Position numbers and translations under genes: made by a program. Shown here piece after piece: positions 37,343 through 45,491 of a stretch of DNA of 64,000 bases. Each line of letters starts with the position of its first letter. Within the stretch, counting starts at the first letter, position 1. Under the pieces are notes generated by a model. The model saw only the letters and a list, made by a program, of their open reading frames with translations. It was not told the DNA's origin and ran no database searches. The stretch covers positions 6,109,526 to 6,173,525 of the forward strand of contig NZ_CP075715.1 in NCBI RefSeq assembly GCF_024584805.1. The letters are read 5' to 3'. The stretch is from Streptomyces sp. FIT100. Its GTDB lineage: Bacteria > Actinomycetota > Actinomycetes > Streptomycetales > Streptomycetaceae.

Positions 37343-38500
37343 ATGCACCGAGCCGATCACCATCCGTCGCGCCGCAGATTCCTCGATGTCACGGGCGCCA
37401 TGGTGGCCGCCGGTCTGACCGCCGGGTGCGCATCGGACTCCGCCCAGCGGGGGCGGCCCGCCCGTACCGCAGCGGCCACGCCCATGCCGGTGGCGGCAAC
37501 GGGCCGGCACCAGGCGGGCATCACACTGCCCCAGCCCGCCCAGCCCAACCTGCTCGCCGTGGTGGCCGACCTCGGTGCCGGAGCGGCCGTCGGCCCGCTT
37601 CTGGCCGACCTCGGCCAGGCCGTCCGCGCACTCACCGAGGGCAGCGATCCGCGGCTGCTGGGGCTGCCGCCGGGTGACCTCACCGTGACCGTCGGCGTAG
37701 GCCCACGGCTGGTGCGCGCGGTCGGTGCCTCGCTGCCCGGCGCGGCCGACCTCCCGCGCTTCTCCCGCGAGCAGATCGCCCCCCGGGCGCGCGGCGGCGA
37801 CCTGCTGATGCAGATCTGTGCCGGCGACGCACTGCTCTTGCCGGTGGTCGCCGCCGCGCTCCTGGACCAGGCCGGCGACCGTGTCCGTGAACGCCGGCGG
37901 CAGTCCGCACGCCGTGGTGCGAACGTGCCACTCGGCAACGGCCTCACCGCGCCACGCAACCCCCTCGGCTTCATCGACGGCATCGTGGGCCCGCACACCA
38001 AGGCCGAGCAGCAACGCGATCTGTGGCTGGCCGGCCCCTCCGAGGTCGCCGGCGGCACCATCGCCGTACTGCGGCGCATGGAACTCGACCTGCCGCGATT
38101 CGCCGCGCTGTCCGTAGCCGAACAGGAAGCGGTCTTCGGGCGGCACCGCGCCAGCGGCGTCCCCCTCTCCGGCGGCACCGCCGCCTCGGGCCCGAACCTC
38201 GGTGCAAAAACGCCGGACGGACGCTACCTCGTCCCCGCTGACGCCCATGCGCGCAGGGCACACCCCGCCGTGGTCGGTGTCGGTCACATGCTCCGCCGCT
38301 CCTACGGCACCGACGAGCCCGCCGCCGGCCTGCTCTTCATCAGCTTCCAGAACGACCTGCGGACCTTCACCGCCACCCTCACCCACATGGACACCTCCGA
38401 CGCACTGCTGCGCTTCACCACCACGACCGCCAGCGCGACCTTCCTGATCCTCCCCGGCTTCGATCGCAAGCGCCCTCTCGGTTCCCAGCTGTTCGACTGA
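37343..38500 (+). CDS. Dyp-type haem peroxidase, Tat-exported lipoprotein
   Basis: A 385-aa dye-decolourising peroxidase. The N-terminus has a twin-arginine motif (RRRFLDVTG) and a lipobox-like LTAGC, so it is probably a Tat-exported lipoprotein. The family motif GxxDG appears as GFIDG (NPLGFIDGIVGP), and the likely proximal haem His lies in DAHARRAHP. The tail LLFISFQNDLRTF ... LLRFTTTTASATFLILPGF matches the Dyp C-terminus. It reduces peroxides while oxidising aromatic dyes or lignin-like substrates outside the cell. No clear ribosome-binding site precedes the ATG. It stands divergent from the beta-helix gene. Confidence 0.93.
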   Translation: MHRADHHPSRRRFLDVTGAMVAAGLTAGCASDSAQRGRPARTAAATPMPVAATGRHQAGITLPQPAQPNLLAVVADLGAGAAVGPLLADLGQAVRALTEGSDPRLLGLPPGDLTVTVGVGPRLVRAVGASLPGAADLPRFSREQIAPRARGGDLLMQICAGDALLLPVVAAALLDQAGDRVRERRRQSARRGANVPLGNGLTAPRNPLGFIDGIVGPHTKAEQQRDLWLAGPSEVAGGTIAVLRRMELDLPRFAALSVAEQEAVFGRHRASGVPLSGGTAASGPNLGAKTPDGRYLVPADAHARRAHPAVVGVGHMLRRSYGTDEPAAGLLFISFQNDLRTFTATLTHMDTSDALLRFTTTTASATFLILPGFDRKRPLGSQLFD

Positions 38501-38970
38501 TCACAGGGCGACTCACACCGAACCAACGACGAATCCCTGCCCACTCCCGTGCGGGACCACCGTTCGCCGGCCGCTCCACCCGCCAGGGTGCTCTCGGGGA
38601 AACTGCCGTGTCGCGGCGAGCGGCGTTGCGTCCTGCTGTGCGCGGCACTGGTGGGACGTTGCTTCACTGCCACCGGCTACGCGGAAGGCCGTTGTCAGAA
38701 CAGGGTGAGCGGGCCGTCATGAGCGCAGCCCTCTCGCAGAGCCGCGGTTGGAACTTCGTGGATGCCGGGCTCCGCGTTGCAGGCAAGAGGTTCGTCGCGT
38801 ATCCCGGTCTCGCTCTCAGGTGTCGCGGAGCGCGCGGAGTGGTGTAACGGGGGTGGGCGGACAAGGCCGTAGAAAATGGGATCGTTCATACGATATTTGT
38901 AGCGGTGGTGGTCGGTTTATGGGGGGTGAATCCGCAGATGCCGCTCGAATGGCCGCCAGTGGTCGCGAAG
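38501..38970. other. Intergenic stretch with no supported gene
   Basis: About 470 bp between the peroxidase and the HTH/TPR gene. The short open frames lack codon bias and shared motifs. A lower-GC patch at about 38870-38925 (TTCATACGATATTTGTAGC) stands out and might be regulatory. Confidence 0.4.
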
Positions 38971-40344
38971 TCAGGCTCTGTCGAGTCGGCGGGAGGTGAG
39001 GGTGTACGCGCGGGTCAGGATCACTTCGGCGGGGGGATAGCGGCGGTGTGGAGCGAGCTGCCGGCGAAGAGTCCTGAGGGCGTCGTCGGCTTTGCCGGAG
39101 CCCAGGTGCGGATAGTCGTCGAGGAACAGTTGCCATGTGTCGCAGGAGGCGTCGAGGTGTCCCAGGTGCAGGTGTTTCTGGGCGAGCTGAGCCCTGGTCA
39201 GGGCGCGGGCGCGGAGCTCGTTGGGCGGTCGGTGGCCCGCGGATGTGGTCAGTGCGGAGACCGCCGCGCGATGGTCGCCGAGCTGGCCGAGAGTCTCGGC
39301 TTGCTGATAGGCGAGGGCGCTTGGGGGATAGGAGTTGAAGGGGCCGGGTGGTGAACCGGTCGGTTCGGCGAGTCGTTCCGCTTTCCTGAGGGACGCGAGC
39401 GCGTGGTTGCGGTCCTTGCCTGCGGCCTGGGCCACGGCAAGCTGGGCGAGGACATACGCGTGGACGGGCGCAGGGGCTGCGGATGCGGTCCGGGCGGCGC
39501 TCTGGGCGAGGTCGAGTGCCTCGGGGTGGTGCCCCAGCCCGTGCGCCTGAGCGCTCATCATGCGCAGGGCTATGGCGCTGGTGCTGCGGTCGTCGGCTTC
39601 GAGGGCCAGGCGCAGTGACGTGGCCAGATAGCGCTGGGCCAGTCCCTGGGCCTGGTTATCGAGGTGCATGCGGGCGAGCAGCAGGGCCAGGTGTGCGGCC
39701 GACGTGAACAGTTGCGCCTGTATCGCGGCGGTACTCCGTGCGCGCAGCCAGGTCGAAACGGCATCGGCGAGCAGCGCGGCGAGCGCCGTGCGCCCGTGGC
39801 TGCCGCCGATCGAGTCGACGAGCACCGCGAAGGAATCCACGGCGGTGCGCAGGGCGAGGACATGAGACGTGCCGACTCGTTGACCGCCGTTGTCGTCGGC
39901 CTGGCGAGTGCCGCCGTCGGTCTTGCCGAGAGGACCGAGGGGATCGAACGCACCGATCCGGGGCACGTGATAGGGATCCTGGGCGAGGGCCTCCCTGCGC
40001 CTCGGATCCAGCTCGGCCGTGCTGAGTTCGGAGAGGGCCTCGGCGGCGGTGGCCTCGTTGTGCGTGGTGGGCCCGCCGTGTGCGGGGCTTGACGCCAGGC
40101 CGAGCATGAAAGGGGTGACAGGGCGCCGCAACCTGCGGGTGAAGGTCTCTGCGAGCAGGACCGTGATGGGGGGCCGGGGGCGGGCACCCGCAAGCCAGTG
40201 GGCGACGGCTGTGCGGTCGTACTTCAGGTCGAGGCCGATCTCCCGGCCTGTGAGATTGACGCTGCGGGCGAGCGCTTCCTGCGTCCATCCTGCCTCGGCC
40301 AACAGGGACTTGAGAGCCTGGTTGTGAGCACGCTGCGTGTTCAT
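38971..40344 (-). CDS. HTH/TPR-type regulator
   Basis: A 457-aa regulator. The first 70 residues hold a helix-turn-helix (SLLAEAGWTQEALARSVNLTGREIGLDLKYDRTAVAHWLAGARPRP). The rest, from about residue 150, is helical repeats resembling TPR (ALLLARMHLDNQAQGLAQRYLATSLRLALEADD ... ALDLAQSAARTA). The layout is common among Streptomyces regulators linked to development and antibiotic control. GAGG five bases before the ATG supports the start. It borders the streptothricin-type cluster and points away from it; a regulatory role in the cluster is possible, not shown. Confidence 0.88.
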   Translation of the reverse strand: MNTQRAHNQALKSLLAEAGWTQEALARSVNLTGREIGLDLKYDRTAVAHWLAGARPRPPITVLLAETFTRRLRRPVTPFMLGLASSPAHGGPTTHNEATAAEALSELSTAELDPRRREALAQDPYHVPRIGAFDPLGPLGKTDGGTRQADDNGGQRVGTSHVLALRTAVDSFAVLVDSIGGSHGRTALAALLADAVSTWLRARSTAAIQAQLFTSAAHLALLLARMHLDNQAQGLAQRYLATSLRLALEADDRSTSAIALRMMSAQAHGLGHHPEALDLAQSAARTASAAPAPVHAYVLAQLAVAQAAGKDRNHALASLRKAERLAEPTGSPPGPFNSYPPSALAYQQAETLGQLGDHRAAVSALTTSAGHRPPNELRARALTRAQLAQKHLHLGHLDASCDTWQLFLDDYPHLGSGKADDALRTLRRQLAPHRRYPPAEVILTRAYTLTSRRLDRA

Positions 40345-40761
40345 GGCACCTCGCCGGGGAGAGGGGAACCAGGGCCACGGGAAGCGTTGTGTCGCTGAGA
40401 GCGGGGCCCACGACGGGGTGTCTATTCCGTGCGTCGTCCCTGGCTAAGCGCTCCTTAGGCCTTCCGGGGCGTGTCATCGCCTCTCCACTACGCCGCACAT
40501 GAGGGTGGCGAGGGAACCTCCTTTCCGAAAGTGATCAGTTGAACCTGTTGAAAGGCGGGCGAAGTCCGTTATCGACCGTCGGGCGCCTCCCGTTGGCGGG
40601 AAACTGTGCGGTGGATCGCTTCGTCGATGGCGGGGAGGGCCGATATGGCTTCCCGGCGAGGCCGGGGCACTCGGCCGGCTGCGTCAGCTCCGTGCCCCAC
40701 GGTCCCGGGCACATCGGCTGGAACCCGCCCATCCCGGTCGGGGCGGTCGTAGCGTTGCGTC
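40345..40761. other. Region between the HTH/TPR gene and sat
   Basis: About 417 bp between divergent genes. It should contain promoters for both, but no strong -35/-10 pair was recognised. The sat ATG lacks a visible ribosome-binding site; a TAGCGT sequence 9 bp upstream could be a -10 box of a leaderless transcript. Confidence 0.35.
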
Positions 40762-41334
40762 ATGACCACTGTTGACGAAACGGCTTATGAATACCGGACC
40801 GCCCGTCCCGAGGACGCCGAGGCCATCGAGGCACTCGACGGCTCTTTCACCACCAGCACTGTCTTTCAGGTGGCCGTTGCCGACGACGGGTTCACGTTCA
40901 GGGAGGTCCCTGTGGACCCGCCGCTGACCAAGGTCTTCCCCGAGGAGGAGTCCGACGGCGGCGACGAGGACGGCGCAGACGGCAAGGAGTCGGGCAGCCG
41001 TACCGTCGTCGCCGTCGGCGCCGGCGGTGAGTTGGCCGGCTTCACCGCCGTTTCCTACTCTCCCTGGAACGGCCGGCTCACCATCGAGGACATCGAGGTC
41101 GCCCCGGGCCATCGGGGCCGTGGTGTGGGGCGCGCGCTGATGGGGCACGCTGTCGCATTCGCCCGCGAGTGCGGTGCCGGGCACGTCTGGCTGGAAGTCA
41201 CCAACATCAACGCCCCGGCGATCCACGCCTATCAGCGGATGGGCTTCGCCTTCTGCGGACTGGACACGGCGCTGTACGAGGGCACCGCATCCGAGGGCGA
41301 GAAGGCGATCTACATGAGCATGCCCTGTCCCTGA
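40762..41334 (+). CDS. sat: Streptothricin N-acetyltransferase
   Basis: A 190-aa GNAT acetyltransferase that I recognise as Streptomyces-type streptothricin acetyltransferase, which acetylates the beta-lysine part of the antibiotic and so protects the producer. Matching features: the opening YEYRTARPEDAEAIEALDGSF, FREVPVDPPLTKVFP, an acidic low-complexity patch near residue 70, acetyl-CoA loop HRGRGVGRAL, and the tail GFAFCGLDTALYEG ... MSMPCP. It lies beside beta-lysine and streptolidine genes, which supports the assignment. Its 3' end overlaps the convergent deoxyribosyltransferase-like gene by 25 bp. Confidence 0.95.
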   Translation: MTTVDETAYEYRTARPEDAEAIEALDGSFTTSTVFQVAVADDGFTFREVPVDPPLTKVFPEEESDGGDEDGADGKESGSRTVVAVGAGGELAGFTAVSYSPWNGRLTIEDIEVAPGHRGRGVGRALMGHAVAFARECGAGHVWLEVTNINAPAIHAYQRMGFAFCGLDTALYEGTASEGEKAIYMSMPCP

Positions 41335-42098
41335 GCCGCGAGCAGACGACTGACCGCGGGTGCGGATCCGTCGCACGGTGCGACGGTCACCGTCAGCAGC
41401 CAGGCGGCGGCGCCCCCTGGCCCCGCGGCCGGTGCGTACCACTCCACGCGTGCGTCCAGCAGCCGGTCACCGGCCGCGGACCGTTCGGCGTGCCAGCGTT
41501 TGAACGGTTCGCTCCGCCATACCGTGAGCGGAACCGCCCGCTCGCCGCCGGTACGGCAGGACCCCTGTCCCACCGCGCGCAGGGCCGCACCCACCGCTGC
41601 CGGGACAGTGCGCTCCACCGGCACCCCGAGGGCGTCGGCGAAGTGCAGGAGGTACGCCATGCGTTCGGCCTGCGGCGGCGCCCCGAGCACCGCCCGTCCC
41701 GAGTCGCACCAGGCCCCCCATTTGATGTTGGAGACGAGCCCGGGCAGCCGGGTCATGTCCCGGGGGATCCAGAAGAGGACGACGTCCGAACGGCGCATGG
41801 CCTCCTCCTCCCAGGCGATCTGGTCCGGATATGCCGGGTAGGCGCTGCCGGGAGCGGGCTCGGGAAGGAACACCGTGAGCAGCCCCATGCCGTGCCATGC
41901 CGTGCGGAGAGCCGTGACGGCGTCCGGGCGCCAGGAGGGAACCGCGGGGTCGGTGGGGGTGGGCCCGCACAGGTACACGGCCGCCGCCCAGGTGGTGGGC
42001 GGCCGCTGACCGACGTACACGACCTGAACGGCGTCGTCGGCGGGCTCGCCGGGTACGGCGGGCACGGCAGGCAGGGCGGCTGCGGAGTCAGCGGGCAC
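41310..42098 (-). CDS. Nucleoside 2-deoxyribosyltransferase-like protein
   Basis: 262 aa from GTG 42098, with GGAG eight bases upstream. The first part matches the nucleoside 2-deoxyribosyltransferase-like domain (AVYLCGPTP, DQIAWEEEAMRRSDVVLFWIPRD, LPGLVSNIKWGAWCDSGRAVLG). The end (AVPLTVWRSEPFKRWHAERSAAGDRLLDARVEWY) resembles a stretch that precedes NUDIX-type domains in actinomycete proteins. In the cluster it could modify a glycosyl-nucleoside or a glycosylamide bond; the substrate is unknown. The gene overlaps the hydrolase upstream and sat at its 3' end. Confidence 0.85.
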   Translation of the reverse strand: MPADSAAALPAVPAVPGEPADDAVQVVYVGQRPPTTWAAAVYLCGPTPTDPAVPSWRPDAVTALRTAWHGMGLLTVFLPEPAPGSAYPAYPDQIAWEEEAMRRSDVVLFWIPRDMTRLPGLVSNIKWGAWCDSGRAVLGAPPQAERMAYLLHFADALGVPVERTVPAAVGAALRAVGQGSCRTGGERAVPLTVWRSEPFKRWHAERSAAGDRLLDARVEWYAPAAGPGGAAAWLLTVTVAPCDGSAPAVSRLLAAQGQGMLM

Positions 42099-43023
42099 GG
42101 GACGCTCCAGGATCGGTTGCGGGAAGAGAGGCGAGGAAGTCCAGCAGGAGGCTGTTGAAGGGCTCGGGCCGTTCCAGGAACCCGAGGTGACCGGCGTCCG
42201 GCAGCTGCGCGTACCGGGCGCCAGGGATCGCCGCGGCCACCTCCCGGCCCAGCGGGGCCGGCGCCAGTACGTCGTCGGCGAAGCCCACCACCAGAACGGG
42301 CACGGAGATGCGGGCACAGTCGGCCAGCCGGTCACGGACCGGCGTCCTGGGGCGGTGGAGCGCCTTGGCGGATGTGCCCGTGAGCGCGGCCAGTTCGAAC
42401 AAGTCGAGCCATTCTGCCGCCGCGCTCTCGTCGGCGAGGGTCCTGGGGGAGAGGTTCTGCACCAGGCGCACGAACGCCTCGTGTGCCGGCGGGAGCCGGA
42501 CGCCCGTCTTCGCGCAGGCGTTCTCGGCCCGTGCCAGCGCCTCGCCGACCGGATCGGGACGGCCACGGGTCGCGGCCAGTACCGCGCCGCTCGCCAGGTG
42601 TGGATCGGTGAGGAGCAACTCCTGCACGGCCAGGGCCCCGAGAGAGTGGCCGACCAGTGGACACGGCGGCAGCCCCAGGGCGGTGACGAGATGCCGCACC
42701 GTGTCGGCGAGTTCCACGGCAGCGGCCCCGGCGGGGCCCTGGTCGAAGGTGATCACCTGACGGCCCGCCGCTGTCAGCGCGGGTACCTGGTGGTGTTCCC
42801 AGACCCGGCCCGTGCCTCCCGCGCCGGCGACCAGGAGCACGGGCTCCCCGGCGCCGTGCACGGTGTACGCCGGACCGCCGGGTGTCCGTCCCGTCTTCCG
42901 CGAGGTGTCAGCCGCGTCCGCCGTCCCTGCCGTCCCTGCCGTATCTGTCGCGTCCGCCGCGTCCGCCGCGTCCGCCGTATCTGTCGCGTCCGTCGGGCCC
43001 GTCGGGCCCGTCGGGCCCGTCAC
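42088..43023 (-). CDS. Alpha/beta hydrolase with low-complexity N-terminus
   Basis: A 311-aa alpha/beta hydrolase. The core starts at YTVHGAGEPVLLVAGAGGTGRVWEHH, has nucleophile motif GHSLG (VGHSLGALAV), and ends with PVLVVGFADDVLAP and AGHLGFLERP carrying the Asp and His of the triad. The first 45 residues are a repeat of Gly-Pro-Thr and Ala-Asp/Thr units (from 43020 down to about 42900) with no known role. GTG 43023 overlaps the phosphotransferase stop, so the frame further upstream is a shadow. Proposed role: hydrolysis of an ester or amide intermediate, or resistance. Confidence 0.88.
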   Translation of the reverse strand: MTGPTGPTGPTDATDTADAADAADATDTAGTAGTADAADTSRKTGRTPGGPAYTVHGAGEPVLLVAGAGGTGRVWEHHQVPALTAAGRQVITFDQGPAGAAAVELADTVRHLVTALGLPPCPLVGHSLGALAVQELLLTDPHLASGAVLAATRGRPDPVGEALARAENACAKTGVRLPPAHEAFVRLVQNLSPRTLADESAAAEWLDLFELAALTGTSAKALHRPRTPVRDRLADCARISVPVLVVGFADDVLAPAPLGREVAAAIPGARYAQLPDAGHLGFLERPEPFNSLLLDFLASLPATDPGASRAR

Positions 43024-43958
43024 GAGGCCATCCTGCCCAGCGCCGTCTCCACCCAGGCCGGGCGGCCGGTGTCCAGGCCGCGCAGCGCCACGTGGATCCA
43101 GATGAAGGAGGCACGGGCCAGGATGTGCGACCGCATGCCGTGGCGGACCTCGCCGCCCGCCGACCGGTAGGCGTCCAGGAGCCGGTCGAGCACATCGGGG
43201 CCCCCGGCGTAGAGCATGTCGGTGAAGTCGGCGGCGGGATCCCCCACACCCGCGTTCGCCCAGTCCAGCAACCCCGACAGGACCGGCGGCCCGGTCCGCG
43301 GGCTCATGACGAGGGTGTGCCCGGGATGCACGTCGCCGTGGACGAGTACCAGCCGGCCGGGCCACATGCCGTCGTCGTCCAGCCAGGCCCGCCAGCGCCG
43401 CAGCCGGCTAGCGGGCAGCCGCAGCTCGGTCCGGGCCCGGGCCAGCTTCTCCGCGATACCGGTGCGCACCGTCTCTGGATCGGTCGGCTCCGCCATGCCG
43501 TCCAGGGGAGTGGAGTGCACCGCGACCAGGGTCCGGGCCAGCGGCTCCAGATAGTGGTCCGGACGGGTCAGGGGGTTGATCCACCAGTTGTATTCCAGGG
43601 TGTCCGGATCCTCGCTGCCCGCCGGTTCCCCAGGAAGGCGGGGATACGCGACCAGGTACGGGGTGTGCAGCCGCCAGTCCGGCACCGGCACCGGAATCCG
43701 GTCGCGTACGGCGGCCAGCACGACGCCCTCCGCGGCCAGTAGCTCCGAGGCCTCGGGCCGTCGCGGCTGCCGCAGGATCCACGGGGTGCCGTCGGTAGCA
43801 CGGACATGCGTGACGTGGAAGTCCCAGCCGGTGTCGTCGGCTCGTGCCGACGCCGGCTCGAGTGTCACGCCCAGCCGCCGCGAGGCGTACGCGGCCAGCG
43901 CCGCGAGCCCGGCGCCAGGCGTACCGACCGGCGTTCGGCCGGAGGCCGCGGCGCTCAT
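43020..43958 (-). CDS. Aminoglycoside-phosphotransferase-like kinase
   Basis: A 312-aa kinase of the APH/choline-kinase fold. Seen: the Brenner-type motif as HGDVHPGHTL and the magnesium-binding DWANAGVGDPAADF. In many APH proteins an Asn stands where this one has the second His (HGDxHxxN). Start ATG 43958 overlaps the stop of the adenylation gene (ATGA). It may phosphorylate an intermediate or the antibiotic (self-protection). Many amino-sugar antibiotic clusters contain such kinases, but I cannot name the substrate. Confidence 0.88.
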   Translation of the reverse strand: MSAAASGRTPVGTPGAGLAALAAYASRRLGVTLEPASARADDTGWDFHVTHVRATDGTPWILRQPRRPEASELLAAEGVVLAAVRDRIPVPVPDWRLHTPYLVAYPRLPGEPAGSEDPDTLEYNWWINPLTRPDHYLEPLARTLVAVHSTPLDGMAEPTDPETVRTGIAEKLARARTELRLPASRLRRWRAWLDDDGMWPGRLVLVHGDVHPGHTLVMSPRTGPPVLSGLLDWANAGVGDPAADFTDMLYAGGPDVLDRLLDAYRSAGGEVRHGMRSHILARASFIWIHVALRGLDTGRPAWVETALGRMAS

Positions 43959-45472
43959 CGGGGCGCCGCCGTGGCGTCCAGGTTCCGGTCCCGGGTCGCG
44001 TTCCGGTCCACCTTGCCGGTACGGGTCTGCTCCAGCGCCTCGACCGGAACGATCAGGCTCGGTATCAGATGCGGCGGCGCGGTCCGCGCCAGTCCTTCCC
44101 GGATCCCCGTGGCGATCTCGTCGGGCTCGCGGTGCGGCAGGGCTACGAAGAACGCTGCCAGTACGCCGTGTTCGGTACGGTCCACCCTGGCGGCCGCGAC
44201 CGCCGCCACCCCCTCGCACCGCCCGATCAGCGCCTCGACATCCAGCAGGTCCACCCGGAAGCCGCGGATCTTGACCTGGTGGTCGGAGCGTCCCCGGAAC
44301 ACCAGGATGCCGCCCGGCGCCTCGGTGACGAGGTCCCCGGTGCGGTACCAGCGGGTGCCGTCCCGTTCCGCGAAACGGGCGGACGTCGCTCCGGGGTTGC
44401 CGTGGTAGCCCAGCGCCAGCCCCGGTCCGGCTATGGACAACTCACCTCTGTCGTCCACCCGTTGGCGGACATGTGGCAGAGGATGCCCGATGGGCAGGTC
44501 CAGGCCCGTGCCCGGCAGCGCGGGTGCGCCCGGACCGGCCAGCTGTGCGGCGTGCGTGACCAGCGCGGTCTCCGTCGAGCCGTAGGTGTTGAGCAGCCGC
44601 ACCCCGTCCGTGCCGGGCAGCCGGCGCCACCGCTCCAGCATGTCGGCGCGCACCGCCTCCCCACCGATCACCACGGTCCGCAGGGACTCGGGGAGCCGGG
44701 CGCCCTGGTGCAGCAGATCCCCCGTCAGACTGCTCCAGAACCCGGTCGGCAATACCGCGACCGAGACCTGCTGTTCCTCCGCGACCCGCGCGAACCCCTC
44801 CGGCGCCGCGTCGTCGATGACGAGGGTGGCGCCGCCCGTCAGGGCCGGCAGGATCTCCTCCAGACTGGTGTCGCCTCCCGCCCCGTGGAAGTGCAGCACC
44901 GTTTCCTCCGGGTCGATGCCGTACAGGTCGCGCAGCAGCGGTACCACGGCGGCCGGTGCCCTGTGCGGCACCACGACCCCCTTGGGCTCTCCCGTGGAGC
45001 CCGAGGTGAACAGCATGTACGCCGGGTCCTCGGGCCGGGCACCGGACTCCGGGAGCGTGCCTTGCAGCACCGTTGTCACCGGGGTCTGCGCCCAGCGAGG
45101 CCGGATCACCGTCTCGACGGGTGGCTGCCACCCGGTCTCGGCGGTCGCCACGGCCTCTCGGCAGCCGGCCAGCGCCAGGACCGACTCAAGCCGGGCCTCG
45201 GGGTGGCCGGCCTCCAGCGGCACGTACGCCCGCCCGGTGGCCAGCACGCCCAGGATCGCCGCCACGTCCCGGGCCGTGTGGTGCACGACGATCCCCACGG
45301 GCGGCTGCGGGTCCACCGTGCGCGGCGCGACGGCCCCGGCCACGGCCAGCGCCCAGGCGGCGAGGGTGCCGTAGCCGATGACGAGCCCGTTGTCGACCAC
45401 GGCGGGGCGGGCCGGGTCGGCGCGTGCTGTCTCGAAAAAGGGGTCCAAGAAACGGACTTCGGGATACTGCAT
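43955..45472 (-). CDS. Stand-alone NRPS adenylation domain (ST ORF5/ORF19-like)
   Basis: A 505-aa AMP-forming adenylation protein without carrier domain. Core motifs: YMLFTSGSTGEPKG (A3), NTYGSTET (A5), YRTGDLV (A7), and TRTGKVDRN (A10, with the Lys). Asp in the GGDTSLEE segment is a plausible alpha-amino-group contact. It is clearly related to the partial adenylation gene at 63430 (shared LDP-F-R-P-RPAV-DNG-YG opening). In streptothricin work, stand-alone A proteins activate beta-lysine or make beta-lysine amide bonds, so that is the expected role. GAGGA precedes ATG 45472. The CocE-like gene starts 19 bp away on the other strand. Confidence 0.9.
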   Translation of the reverse strand: MQYPEVRFLDPFFETARADPARPAVVDNGLVIGYGTLAAWALAVAGAVAPRTVDPQPPVGIVVHHTARDVAAILGVLATGRAYVPLEAGHPEARLESVLALAGCREAVATAETGWQPPVETVIRPRWAQTPVTTVLQGTLPESGARPEDPAYMLFTSGSTGEPKGVVVPHRAPAAVVPLLRDLYGIDPEETVLHFHGAGGDTSLEEILPALTGGATLVIDDAAPEGFARVAEEQQVSVAVLPTGFWSSLTGDLLHQGARLPESLRTVVIGGEAVRADMLERWRRLPGTDGVRLLNTYGSTETALVTHAAQLAGPGAPALPGTGLDLPIGHPLPHVRQRVDDRGELSIAGPGLALGYHGNPGATSARFAERDGTRWYRTGDLVTEAPGGILVFRGRSDHQVKIRGFRVDLLDVEALIGRCEGVAAVAAARVDRTEHGVLAAFFVALPHREPDEIATGIREGLARTAPPHLIPSLIVPVEALEQTRTGKVDRNATRDRNLDATAAPR

Positions 45473-45491
45473 TGTGAATTTCCTCGTCCTG

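Noticed and set aside
38608..38889. Short open frames in the spacer before the HTH/TPR gene
   Set aside because: They have no ribosome-binding site of note, no codon bias and no motif.
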